From: Paraburkholderia lacunae
GTDB taxonomy: Bacteria > Pseudomonadota > Gammaproteobacteria > Burkholderiales > Burkholderiaceae
Assembly (NCBI RefSeq): GCF_003353175.1
Contig: NZ_QHKS01000015.1
Span: 385-64,384 of the forward strand
Direction of reading: 5' to 3'
DNA length: 64,000 nt
The position numbers were made by a program, and so were the translations under genes. Under the pieces are notes generated by a model. The model ran no database searches. It was not told the DNA's origin and saw nothing but the letters and a program-made list of their open reading frames with translations. Shown here in pieces: positions 44,793 through 52,326 of the stretch; position 1 is the first letter of the stretch, and the number at the start of each line of letters is the position of its first letter.

Positions 44793-46262
44793 ATGAATGA
44801 AGAAATCCTGATCAATGTCACGCCGCAGGAAACGCGCGTCGCGCTCGTCCAGCAAGGCGCCGTCCAGGAACTTCACGTCGAACGAACGCTGTCGCGCGGG
44901 CGCGTCGGCAATGTCTATCTCGGCAAGGTCGTCCGCGTGTTGCCGGGCATGCAATCCGCCTTCATCGACATCGGTCTGGAACGCGCCGCGTTTCTCCACG
45001 TAGCCGATATCTGGCATCCGCGCATTGCCGGCGAGCCGCAGCATCAGGCGCCGCACCAACCGATCGAAAAGATCGTGTTCGAAGGCCAGACGCTGATGGT
45101 GCAGGTCGTCAAGGATCCGATCGGCACCAAGGGCGCGCGGCTGTCCACCCAAGTGAGCATCGCCGGGCGCACGCTGGTGTACCTGCCGCAGGAACCGCAT
45201 ATCGGCATTTCGCAGAAGATCGAAAGCGAAGCCGAACGCGAAGCCGTGCGCGCGCGTTTGACCGCCGTGTTGCCCACTGATGAGAAAGGCGGCTACATCG
45301 TGCGTACCATCGCCGAAGACGCCACCAGCGAAGAACTGGCCGGCGACGTCGCCTATCTGCGCAAGACGTGGGCGACGATTCTGTCGCAAGCCCAGCGCAT
45401 GCCGCCTACCAGCCTCCTGTATCAGGACCTGAATCTCGCGCAACGCGTGCTGCGCGATTTCGTCAATGACGAAACCTCGCGCATTCAGGTCGACTCGCGC
45501 GAGACGTATCAGATGCTCGCCGACTTCGCAGCCGAGTTCACACCGGCGGTGTCGTCGAAACTGCATCACTACACCGGCGAGCGGCCGCTCTTCGATCTGT
45601 ACAACATCGAGGCGGAAATTCAGCGCGCGTTGTCACGCCGCGTCGACCTGAAGTCCGGCGGCTATCTGGTGATCGACCAGACCGAAGCGATGACCACCAT
45701 CGACGTGAACACCGGCGGTTATGTAGGCGCACGCAACTTCGACGATACGATCTTCAAGACCAACCTCGAAGCCGCGCATACGATCGCGCGGCAATTGCGG
45801 CTGCGCAACCTGGGCGGCGTGATCATCATCGACTTCATCGATATGGAAAACGTCGAGCATCGGGAGCAGGTGCTCGGCGAATTGAAGAAGGCGTTGGCGC
45901 GCGACCGCACGCGCGTGACGGTCAATGGTTTCTCGCAACTCGGGCTGGTGGAGATGACGCGCAAACGCACGCGAGAGTCGTTGGCGCATGTGCTGTGCGA
46001 GCCCTGCCCGGTTTGCCAGGGCAAGGGCCAAGTCAAGACCTCGCGCACGGTGTGCTACGACGTGCTGCGCGAGATACTGCGCGAGTCGCGGCAGTTCAAT
46101 CCGAAGGAATTTCGCGTGGTGGCGTCGCAGCAGGTGATCGATCTTTTTCTCGAAGAGGAGTCGCAGCATCTGGCGATGCTGATCGATTTCATCGGCAAGC
46201 CGGTGTCGTTGCAGGTGGAGTCGAATTTAAGTCAGGAGCAGTACGACATTGTGCTGATGTAA
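44793..46262 (+). CDS. rng: ribonuclease G
   Basis: RNase G matures the 5' end of 16S rRNA and degrades some mRNAs. The 489-residue protein has the S1 domain (RVGNVYLGKVVRVLPGMQSAF and following), the catalytic Asp segments TTIDVNTGGYVG and IIDFIDM, and the zinc-link CEPCPVCQGKG. It lacks the long RNase E C-terminal scaffold, which distinguishes Rng from Rne. It ends the core block; a hairpin follows at once and then the accessory region. Confidence 0.96.
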   Translation: MNEEILINVTPQETRVALVQQGAVQELHVERTLSRGRVGNVYLGKVVRVLPGMQSAFIDIGLERAAFLHVADIWHPRIAGEPQHQAPHQPIEKIVFEGQTLMVQVVKDPIGTKGARLSTQVSIAGRTLVYLPQEPHIGISQKIESEAEREAVRARLTAVLPTDEKGGYIVRTIAEDATSEELAGDVAYLRKTWATILSQAQRMPPTSLLYQDLNLAQRVLRDFVNDETSRIQVDSRETYQMLADFAAEFTPAVSSKLHHYTGERPLFDLYNIEAEIQRALSRRVDLKSGGYLVIDQTEAMTTIDVNTGGYVGARNFDDTIFKTNLEAAHTIARQLRLRNLGGVIIIDFIDMENVEHREQVLGELKKALARDRTRVTVNGFSQLGLVEMTRKRTRESLAHVLCEPCPVCQGKGQVKTSRTVCYDVLREILRESRQFNPKEFRVVASQQVIDLFLEEESQHLAMLIDFIGKPVSLQVESNLSQEQYDIVLM

Positions 46263-46268
46263 ATCGTT

Positions 46269-46291
46269 AAACCCTTTACAGCAAAGGGTTT
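46269..46291 (+). terminator. terminator-like hairpin after rng
   Basis: AAACCCTTT and AAAGGGTTT form a perfect nine-base stem around a five-base loop seven bases after the rng stop. The 3' T run is only three long, so termination may be partial. Confidence 0.65.
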
Positions 46292-46328
46292 CATGCCTTC
46301 AATACAATCAGAAATCGCGCGTAGCTAC

Positions 46329-46525
46329 TGAACCGCCCCGGGAATCGTGGAGGCTGGTTGGTTTAAGTTAATGCGGGTTCGGCGACCGGTGTTTCAAGTT
46401 GCCGATAGTAGTTTGCCTCAGCTTCAGCAGGCGGGACGTAGCCGAGGGGTTTCATCAATCGATGATGATTGAACCAGGCCACCCATTCCAGCGTTGCCAA
46501 CTCGACGGACTCCCGTGTTTTCCAT
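46329..46525 (-). mobile_element. 3' remnant of an IS3-family insertion sequence
   Basis: The minus strand from about 46525 to the TAA at 46363 encodes the last about 50 residues of an IS3 OrfB transposase: WKTRESVELATLEWVAWFNH, then RLMKPLGYVPPAEAEANYYR. Beyond the stop, the sequence to 46329 reads as a terminal repeat (TGAACCGCCCCGGG inward). The rest of the transposase, orfA and the other end are missing. From 46526 to 46772 I see nothing that I can support as a gene. Confidence 0.85.
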
Positions 46526-46772
46526 CTGCGGCGGATGATTGCCCGGCGAGTGCGCGAAGTAGTAGCGCGTAGAGCGAAGCATCCGAACGTGAATTTCCGT
46601 TACATGAGTGAAACATCGCAACAGCCAGTGCGCCGGCCTGAGTTGCAATATCTTCTTCCGTGCCGTTGTTCCATTTGGTCGGCGAGTCGTTTCCTCCAGA
46701 TAGTCTCCCACTACTGCATCATCTTCCGCTGATCGGCCGCATATCGGGCGGCCGATGAACACCCCTAGCGCT

Positions 46773-46994
46773 CTATGCGTTGCGCATCTTACAAAGAATC
46801 GCCGTTTGGGCCATCAGTATCCCCGCGAGCAGCTCGCCGCAATCCTCGATGCGCGCATCCACCTGGCACGTAACAAGCATGCCATCTTTGACTTCAATGA
46901 CGATGGCCGGAGCGTTTTCTTGTGGCAAAGGGGGCGACGGCGATGCCTCGTTCCTGACGATGCGCAAGTGCGTCCGCTTCTTTAGTTTGCTCAC
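46773..46994 (-). CDS. small unknown protein, MSK-KKR-HLR family (copy A)
   Basis: The 73-residue protein starts MSKLKKRTHLRIVRNEASPS and continues PAIVIEVKDGMLVTCQVDARIEDC. The N-terminal third is basic and the rest looks like a compact alpha/beta piece with two Cys. GTG 46994 follows a G-rich stretch (gggggc). No family recognised. Its first about 28 codons and the DNA upstream are repeated at 47963-48163 (copy B), so it belongs to a duplicated unit in the phage-like region. The codons show clear protein-preserving changes between copies. Confidence 0.65.
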   Translation of the reverse strand: MSKLKKRTHLRIVRNEASPSPPLPQENAPAIVIEVKDGMLVTCQVDARIEDCGELLAGILMAQTAILCKMRNA

Positions 46995-47117
46995 ACGATG
47001 CCCCCGTTAGAACTGGCTGCGGCGCACATGCGCTGTATGGCCTACTTTAGGGTGCGCTGCGCGACGGCCATGCCTCGATGAAGGAGTGTATTTCTAGTCA
47101 ACTCGAGGATTTGGCGG
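46911..47117. repeat. duplicated divergent module, copy A
   Basis: About 200 bases resemble 47963-48163. The repeat covers the 5' end of the small MSK gene, its upstream region, and the start of a plus-strand reading frame (ATG at 47078: MKECISSQLEDLAADWG, ending at 47158). The copy B version reads MRESISIQLDDVAA before diverging. Differences fall mainly as conservative changes (K/R, E/D, L/V), suggesting that both divergent frames were once genes. Confidence 0.75.
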
Positions 47118-47141
47118 CGGATTGGGGGAGGTTCTCACCTG

Positions 47142-47279
47142 TCAATCGCCTTCCTTGAACGCGAATGACGCGGCGATCAGAATGAGTCCGCTCCAGAGAA
47201 ACATCTGGCCGAAAATCCCGCTTGTTCCGAAACCGCCGCCGACCATCGCGGCGCTCAAGTAGTAAAAGAGTTCGCCCAT
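47142..47279 (-). CDS. 45-aa membrane protein
   Basis: The peptide begins MGELFYYLSAAMVGGGFGTS, continues with GIFGQMFLWSGLILIAASFAF and ends KEGD. It has two possible hydrophobic segments rich in Gly. ATG 47279 has AGGGG six bases upstream, a good ribosome binding site. No family recognised. Its place among phage remnants allows a holin-like or small accessory role, but nothing shows this directly. Confidence 0.6.
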   Translation of the reverse strand: MGELFYYLSAAMVGGGFGTSGIFGQMFLWSGLILIAASFAFKEGD

Positions 47280-47383
47280 CTTGTTCCCCTAGAGGAACCC
47301 CCGGCACATTTTTTCAAACACTATACCGTGTTGCGTCCCGGCTGGCCGTCTTCCGCGTCCGATCATGCCTTGCTTTATGCGTT

Positions 47384-47407
47384 AAAAAGCCGCCCGAAGG
47401 CGGCCTT
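47384..47407 (-). terminator. rho-independent terminator, minus strand
   Basis: On the minus strand, GCCGCC pairs with GGCGGC around a four-base loop, followed by TTTTT. The stop of the portal fragment falls in its 5' edge. The fragment thus appears joined to a terminator taken from elsewhere. Confidence 0.8.
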
Positions 47408-47795
47408 AGGTCAGCCTGATTCCGTTACGACACGACGACACCTTGCCGCGGTTCGAGCCGCCCTGCAGATCCTGCCAGGAATCGCGGAATTGCTGCTTGG
47501 CTTCCTTGCTCGCGAACCCACCTGGGTATTCGATCCATCCGCCGCCGGGCTTCGCATCGTTGGCGAAAAACCTCGTGGAATAGTCCTGCATCGACAGCCC
47601 TTCGCCAATTGCTTGGCACGCGAGCGTGATGAGGCTCAGGCCCATATAGCCATCGTCGCTCAGGCTGCGCAAATGCCAGATATCGTGCCGGCTGTAAGTG
47701 ATGGTCTTGCCGTTCTGATCGATATAGCGATAGCGATACGGTTGAAAATGTTCATTGTCTTGGGGCTCCAAAAAATAGAAGGGCGATGAAGACAT
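47406..47795 (-). pseudogene. HK97-type phage portal protein fragment
   Basis: The 129-residue frame matches the middle of HK97-family portal proteins by pattern: ITYSRHDIWHLRSLSDDGYM, then GLSLITLACQAIGEGLSMQD, YSTRFFANDAKPGGGWIEYP and FRDSWQDLQGGSNRGKV. A complete portal would be about 400 residues, so both ends are missing. Portal proteins form the capsid DNA-entry ring. No terminase, protease or capsid gene is nearby, so this is a relic. Confidence 0.85.
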
Positions 47796-47842
47796 GTTGC
47801 ACGCTTGATGCAAAAAGCCAAGAGGTAAAGTCCGTCACGCTC

Positions 47843-48046
47843 CTAGAAATTGATGAAACCGAAATCGAGTTGACAGAATCTCTCGGCCGACGCTGGTAGC
47901 GTTGCCAACCATTCCCAAAAGCTCACGCGCTTAAGGCCCCATCGATCGAGTCGGCTGGACGAAGCGTTTTCATGCGGCACGGAAGTCGCTGGCGCCCCCT
48001 CGTTCCTGACTACGCGCAAGTGGCTCCGCTTCTTTGGTTTGCTCAC
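47843..48046 (-). pseudogene. truncated paralogue of the small MSK protein (copy B)
   Basis: GTG 48046 starts MSKPKKRSHLRVVRNEGAPA, closely matching copy A, and follows a GGGGG stretch as in copy A. After about codon 28 (HENA) the sequence changes completely to an unrelated Trp-rich end (WGLKRVSFWEWLATLP) and stops at 68 residues. The likely reading is a copy whose 3' part was replaced by a recombination junction near 47960. Translation is still possible. Confidence 0.65.
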
Positions 48047-48163
48047 GATACCCCCATCGGAATCGATTGCGGCGTGCGCCGTAGGGACCACTTTATGCTG
48101 TGACGCGCCGCGGCCATGCCGTGATGAGGGAGAGTATTTCTATTCAACTCGATGATGTGGCGG
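47963..48163. repeat. duplicated divergent module, copy B
   Basis: This is the partner of 46911-47117. It has the same order: 5' part of an MSK gene on the minus strand, about 75 bases of upstream DNA, then a plus-strand ATG (48124) starting MRESISIQLDDVAA. Identity is highest around the two gene starts, lower in the middle, and ends near ggcgg at 48159-48163. Confidence 0.75.
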
Positions 48164-48277
48164 CCTGCCGAAGGTTATCAATTCGCCTGGCATATTCTCG
48201 CCTCAACGGACCTCCGTCTGTTGCATAAACCCCGGCATTTGTCATACCTTACTGCATCGCCGCCTCAAAGGTTTGAA

Positions 48278-48760
48278 ATGCCAGCGCAATGCGCATTTGC
48301 TCTCAACGGACAAAAACTCTCGACGCTTCTATGTACCGGATTCGGTGGAGTAGCAGCGTTTTCAGGCAATAAAGATCACGTCGACAACCCCGCCGATACC
48401 GCCGTCGTTGGTGCCGGCCCTATCCCCAAGGGCCGCTACTACATCATCAAGCGCGAGACAGGCGGACGTCTCGGACGCGTGCGCGACCTCGCCTTGGATA
48501 TGTGGTCTAACAGTAATCGGGCGAGTTGGTTCGCACTGTATAGCGCCGACGGCAAGATTGATGACTGGACGTTCGTGAACGGCGTAAAACGCGGCAATTT
48601 CCGCCTGCATCCGAATGGCCGTTGGGGTATCAGCGATGGCTGTATCACGCTCACGTCGCAGGCGCAGTTCGATCGACTGAGCGCCTATCTGCTGTCTCAA
48701 CCGGCGGCGGTGTTCCCCGGCACGGACATCCCCTACTACGGTACGGTGGACGTGCGATGA
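48278..48760 (+). CDS. Tlde1/DUF2778-like L,D-transpeptidase-fold toxin
   Basis: This 160-residue protein has features of the Tlde1 (DUF2778) family of type VI secretion effectors, which cut or exchange peptidoglycan tetrapeptides in the periplasm of rival cells. Features seen are an N-terminal FALNGQKLSTLLCTG strand, FSGNKDHVDNP, GPIPKGRYYIIKRETGG, and the catalytic stretch FRLHPNGRWGISDGCITL with His about 111 and Cys about 122 (H-x10-C). It has no signal peptide, as expected for a secreted effector delivered by a needle. ATG 48278 has AAAGG at 48268-48272. A weak promoter (TTGCAT at 48222, 18 bases, TACCTT) is possible. The next gene overlaps by 4 bases. No T6SS genes are in the window, so delivery is inferred from the family. 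Confidence 0.82.
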   Translation: MPAQCAFALNGQKLSTLLCTGFGGVAAFSGNKDHVDNPADTAVVGAGPIPKGRYYIIKRETGGRLGRVRDLALDMWSNSNRASWFALYSADGKIDDWTFVNGVKRGNFRLHPNGRWGISDGCITLTSQAQFDRLSAYLLSQPAAVFPGTDIPYYGTVDVR

Positions 48761-49035
48761 AAGGTATCTTGCGCGTGGGCCTGACGGTCCTGCTGACCCC
48801 GCTCGTGTTCATGGGCCTTTCGCGAATCGACCCGCTCGCGCGCTGGGTCGGCAGCGATGCCGCCTGGTCGGCACTGACACCGTTGTTCCACCTGTTTGGC
48901 GTTGTCGGAACCGAGGGCGAAGAAAACGTCTTGCTTGCCGTGTTGCTCGCCGCGAGCTTCGTCGTCGCAGCAATCATTGTCTGGATAGCGTCAGCGCTGC
49001 TACGTCGCCACAAAGCGCAGAAGGCACCCCGCTGA
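48757..49035 (+). CDS. two-helix membrane protein, candidate immunity to the Tlde1-like toxin
   Basis: The 92-residue protein has an N-terminal helix (about 5-22, LRVGLTVLLTPLVFMGL), about 35 residues likely facing the periplasm (SRIDPLARWVGSDAAWSALT region), a second helix (about 58-84) and a basic end (RRHKAQKAPR). Its ATG overlaps the toxin stop (ATGA), and the pair ends at a strong terminator. Toxin-immunity pairs of this family are commonly encoded side by side; immunity function here is inferred from position and a membrane topology suited to guarding the periplasm. Confidence 0.75.
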   Translation: MKGILRVGLTVLLTPLVFMGLSRIDPLARWVGSDAAWSALTPLFHLFGVVGTEGEENVLLAVLLAASFVVAAIIVWIASALLRRHKAQKAPR

Positions 49036-49139
49036 TCAGAACCTGAATGGCATGACATTGGGCCGGCGCAAGAGGCGCGGCACGCCAAGGCACACGCTTG
49101 ACGGCGCCGTGCGCCAAATCGATCGTTTTGAGATTTGAG

Positions 49140-49159
49140 CCCCGTTCCGGCGGGGTTTT
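49140..49159 (+). terminator. rho-independent terminator after the toxin-immunity pair
   Basis: CCCCG (49140-49144) pairs with CGGGG (49151-49155) around a six-base loop and is followed by TTTT. It closes the two-gene unit 48278-49035. The spacer 49036-49253 shows no gene. Confidence 0.8.
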
Positions 49160-49253
49160 GCATTTCTAGCGGCGCTCGATCAATGCTTATGGTGAATCAA
49201 GTCCCGAAAATGATGCCCTTGGAACCACTGGGTTAGCCGCTCCCGATTGCTCG

Positions 49254-49493
49254 ATGCGGCCCATATCTCGTCGCCTGTTGCCATACGAGTTGAAGCACCG
49301 GATTCTGCCGACCGTAACTTCTTTCAAGAGCCTTATCTTGCTGCGGATCAAATTCACCCGGAGTCCTGGTGCGTTCGTTGGCCGGGCGATTCCAGGTGTT
49401 GGCCGGGTCATTCTCGCTTCCGATGCGTCTACAATCATCTATCGTTCGGTCAACGCATATAAACGGCCTTGTAAAGCCAGAGGATCGTTTGTG
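49254..49493 (+). other. open frame joined to the DUF1493 gene, likely a remnant
   Basis: An ATG at 49254 opens a frame of 80 codons running without a stop into the DUF1493 gene. It reads MRPISRRLLPYELKHRILPT, then FVGRAIPGVGRVILASDAST and IIYRSVNAYK. No ribosome binding site is evident and no family was recognised. It may be a fused fragment of a small membrane or toxin-associated gene, or an accidental open frame. Confidence 0.3.
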
Positions 49494-49841
49494 ATGGCAG
49501 ACGTTTGGAATAGGCTGGAAGAGTTCATCGCGGAGGATGCCGGGAAGCCAATCGTTGGCCGGCTTGAACTGACGCGAGACACCGACCTGTACCATGATCT
49601 GGACATGAACCCAGATCACATCACTCGGTTGATGAACGAATGGGCCGCGAAGTTTCATGTGGATATGGCCGGATTCGACATCCACCATTACTACCCGTCC
49701 GCGAAGCTGGGCATCGGCTCTTTTCTCGCTGCGGTAGTTAAGTCACCGTTCAGCACGGAGGCACGCGAAACGCTAGGTGGGCGATCCTTGACACTTGGCA
49801 TGTTGGAAGAGGCCATGCAAAAAGGCCGATGGGAAGCGTAA
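49494..49841 (+). CDS. DUF1493 family protein
   Basis: The 115-residue protein reads MADVWNRLEEFIAEDAGKPI, then LTRDTDLYHDLDMNPDHITR, FHVDMAGFDIHHYYPS and ends LTLGMLEEAMQKGRWEA. The tDLyhDL-x-d pattern with a following F-x-Vd-x3-Fd fits DUF1493, a small family whose fold resembles acyl carrier proteins but lacks the phosphopantetheine Ser. Function unknown. ATG 49494 has AGAGGA eight bases upstream. Neighbours suggest accessory origin. Confidence 0.72.
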   Translation: MADVWNRLEEFIAEDAGKPIVGRLELTRDTDLYHDLDMNPDHITRLMNEWAAKFHVDMAGFDIHHYYPSAKLGIGSFLAAVVKSPFSTEARETLGGRSLTLGMLEEAMQKGRWEA

Positions 49842-50009
49842 CCGCCTTGGCACCGCCTCCAAAAGCGAAACCGTCGCCGTTGATGTTCACATTGCAGACA
49901 GTATTGCTGGACTGTGCTGCGCCGCCGGTGATCGTGACACTTGTGGTCGTTCCATGATCTGTCGATGGAGAATCAGCGTGCATCGTGCTGATGTAGAACC
50001 ATCCCAGCC
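49842..50009. other. spacer with a possible minus-strand gene scrap
   Basis: The minus strand can be read from an ATG at 49983 as MHADSPSTDHGTTTSVTITG followed by GAAQSSNTVCNVNINGDGFA and a Gly-rich stretch, continuing antisense into the DUF1493 gene. The beta-rich, Thr/Asn/Gly composition differs from the surrounding DNA. No family or start signal was recognised, so it is left as unassigned. Confidence 0.3.
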
Positions 50010-51710
50010 TCAACCCGCACCCAACGGCTTCAGCAGATTGCCCAGCGCCGCGGCCGTAACCGGGCGCGAGAACCAGAACCCCTGCGCTTCGTCGCAACCG
50101 AGCGCCTCCAGCTGCTCGGCCTGCTCGGCCGTCTCGACGCCTTCGGCGGTCACCCGCAGTTTCAGCGCATGCGCCATCGCGATGATCGCGCCCACCAGCG
50201 CCGCGCAGTGCGGATCGGTCGTCACGCGCATCACAAAGGAGCGGTCGATTTTCAGGCGATTCAGCGGAAAACGCGTCAGGTACGCGAGACTCGAATAGCC
50301 CGTGCCAAAGTCGTCCACCGCGACTTCAACGCCCAATTCACGCAACGCATGCAGCGTTTGCAATGCCTGCTCGGTGTCGTCGAGCAGCACGCCTTCGGTG
50401 ATTTCCACTTCCAGATACGAAGGGTCGAGCGCGGCTTCTTCCAGCGCCTCGCGAATCGTCGAGAACAGGTCGTGCCGCTGGAACTGCTGCGGCGACACGT
50501 TGACCGCCACCCGCGGCAAGGTGCCGGTGAGCCGCAGCAATTTACCCGCATCCCGGCACGCGGTGCGGATCACCCATTCGCCAATGCGCTCGATCAGGCC
50601 CGCCTCCTCCGCGACCGGCACGAATTCGACCGGACTGATCAAACCGCGCTGCGGATGATTCCAGCGCAGCAGGGTCTCCACTTGCGCGATGCGGCCGGTT
50701 CCGAGCGTCACCTGAGGTTGATACACGAGATGCAGCTGCTGACGCTCGAGCGCGTCGCGCAGCATCGTCTCCAGTTCGAAGCGGCGCGCCGCCTGGCCTT
50801 CGAGCGCAGCGGAAAAGCGCCGCACCGCATTGCCGGTCACCGCCGAAGCCGCCGACAACGCCACGCCCGCGCGACGCATCAGCGTCGGCGCGTCGCCGCC
50901 ATCGACCGGATAAGCGACGATGCCGATGCTCGCGGTGATGTTCAGCGTGGTGCCCGCATAGTCGATCGACTCGGCAATGCGGGCGAGTGCTTCCGCGGCG
51001 AATCCATCGGCGGCCGCGCCGCTTTCGGTGATCAGCAGCGCGAACTGAGCGCCGCCGATCGAGGCTATCGTACCGTCGTTGGGAAACAGACCGCGCAACC
51101 GTTCACCGACAATCTGCAACACCAGTTCGGCCGCGTGCAAACCGAGCGCGTCGCGCAGTTTGCGCAGGTGGTCGAGCTCGGCGATCAGCAAGGTAAAACC
51201 GCCGCCGGTCCGCTGACAGCGCGCGATTGTCAGATCGAGGCGTTCAGTGAATAGCGTCTGATTGGGCAGGCGCGTCACGCCGTCGTGATGCGCGACGTAC
51301 CACAGTCGAGCCTCGGACTGCGCATAACGCGTCATGTCAATGGCGATGCCGACATAGCGCGGCGCCACAGCGCCGGGAAGGTTCGGTTCGGCAGCCAATG
51401 GCGCCAGTGCAAGAACCACGCGCACGGACGTGTTGTTGCGCCGTACGCAGGTCCATTCGCCTTCGTAGCGCGAGGTGACGGCGGCCAGCGCCGGCCATTC
51501 GGCACGGCGCCTGGCGAGTTCCGCGGGGTCGTGCAGCGACTCGAGGGTGCGAAGGCCAACCAGCTCTTCGGCGGCAAAACCCGTCAGCCGTTCGAAAGCG
51601 GCGTTGACGCTGTCGAACGTGCCGTCCGCGGTGCAGATAAACATGCCGTATGGCGCCGCCGCAAGCGCACCATCGCGCGTGCGCGTTTCGGCGTAGGAGG
51701 GATCTTGCAT
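50010..51710 (-). CDS. PAS-GGDEF-EAL protein, probable c-di-GMP phosphodiesterase
   Basis: This 566-residue cytoplasmic protein has a PAS domain (about 10-130), a GGDEF domain (about 145-295) and an EAL domain (about 310-560). The cyclase motif is degenerate: IGGAQFALL replaces GGDEF, so synthesis is unlikely. The EAL domain keeps catalytic residues: QVETLLRWNHP (ETL for EAL, Glu kept), the Asn in VAVNVSPQQF, EITEGVL, DDFGTGYSSLAYL, KIDRSFV and TAEGVET. Hydrolysis of c-di-GMP is therefore likely, with the GGAQF domain perhaps sensing GTP. ATG 51710 is chosen; the frame continues upstream but is not conserved-looking. Confidence 0.9.
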   Translation of the reverse strand: MQDPSYAETRTRDGALAAAPYGMFICTADGTFDSVNAAFERLTGFAAEELVGLRTLESLHDPAELARRRAEWPALAAVTSRYEGEWTCVRRNNTSVRVVLALAPLAAEPNLPGAVAPRYVGIAIDMTRYAQSEARLWYVAHHDGVTRLPNQTLFTERLDLTIARCQRTGGGFTLLIAELDHLRKLRDALGLHAAELVLQIVGERLRGLFPNDGTIASIGGAQFALLITESGAAADGFAAEALARIAESIDYAGTTLNITASIGIVAYPVDGGDAPTLMRRAGVALSAASAVTGNAVRRFSAALEGQAARRFELETMLRDALERQQLHLVYQPQVTLGTGRIAQVETLLRWNHPQRGLISPVEFVPVAEEAGLIERIGEWVIRTACRDAGKLLRLTGTLPRVAVNVSPQQFQRHDLFSTIREALEEAALDPSYLEVEITEGVLLDDTEQALQTLHALRELGVEVAVDDFGTGYSSLAYLTRFPLNRLKIDRSFVMRVTTDPHCAALVGAIIAMAHALKLRVTAEGVETAEQAEQLEALGCDEAQGFWFSRPVTAAALGNLLKPLGAG

Positions 51711-51816
51711 CGCGCCGGCCTTTGATTTTCCTGAGTATGGGAAGCGAATTGAAGCGTTCCTGACGCGGACGGCAAAACGGCGCGGACGTGCCGTCGATCC
51801 TGCTTGTCCGCGCTTC

Positions 51817-52326
51817 TTAAGACGCCGACGGCGCGCGCGGCAACGCGGCTTCGATGAATACCGCGCACAGCGCTTCCATTCCCCTGGCATCTTCCTCGTC
51901 GAAGCGTTCGACGATCGGGCTATCGACGTCCCACACGCCGATCAGCGTGCCGTCCGGTGCGACGAGCGGCACGACGATTTCCGATTGCGATGCGCTATCG
52001 CAGGCGATATGGCCGGGAAATTCATGCACGTCGCGTACGACTTGTGTCCGGCGAGTCTGCGCGGCCGTACCGCACACGCCCTTGCCGAGCGCGATGCGCA
52101 CACAGGCAGGTTTGCCCTGAAACGGCCCGACCACGAGTTCGCGGCCGTCGTGGAAGTAAAACCCCGCCCAGTTCAGATCGCTCAACGAATGAAACACGAG
52201 CGCCGAAAAGTTCGCGGCATTCGCGACCCAGTCGGTTTCGTCGGCGAGAAGCGCGCGCGCCTGGGCAACCAGTTCTTCGTATTGCGCGGCTTTGGGCAGA
52301 TGCGAGGCGGAGGAAACTTCGAACAT
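51817..52326 (-). CDS. free methionine-(R)-sulfoxide reductase
   Basis: This 169-residue GAF-domain enzyme reduces free Met-R-sulfoxide. WAGFYFHDGRELVVGPFQGK and the three cysteines in PACVRIALGKGVCG and HIACDSASQSEIVVPL match the fRMsr active site. The SEIVVPL and GVWDVDSP blocks are also typical. ATG 52326 gives the expected length. It is repair machinery for oxidised methionine, thioredoxin-dependent in known members. Confidence 0.93.
   Translation of the reverse strand: MFEVSSASHLPKAAQYEELVAQARALLADETDWVANAANFSALVFHSLSDLNWAGFYFHDGRELVVGPFQGKPACVRIALGKGVCGTAAQTRRTQVVRDVHEFPGHIACDSASQSEIVVPLVAPDGTLIGVWDVDSPIVERFDEEDARGMEALCAVFIEAALPRAPSAS

Noticed and set aside
46269..46291. Perfect hairpin after rng read as an attachment site
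   Set aside because: No second copy of the sequence was found at the other edge of the island, and a terminator role explains it.
46526..46762. Minus-strand frame continuing upstream of the IS3 remnant
   Set aside because: The transposase similarity ends near 46525, and the rest shows neither transposase motifs nor a start signal.
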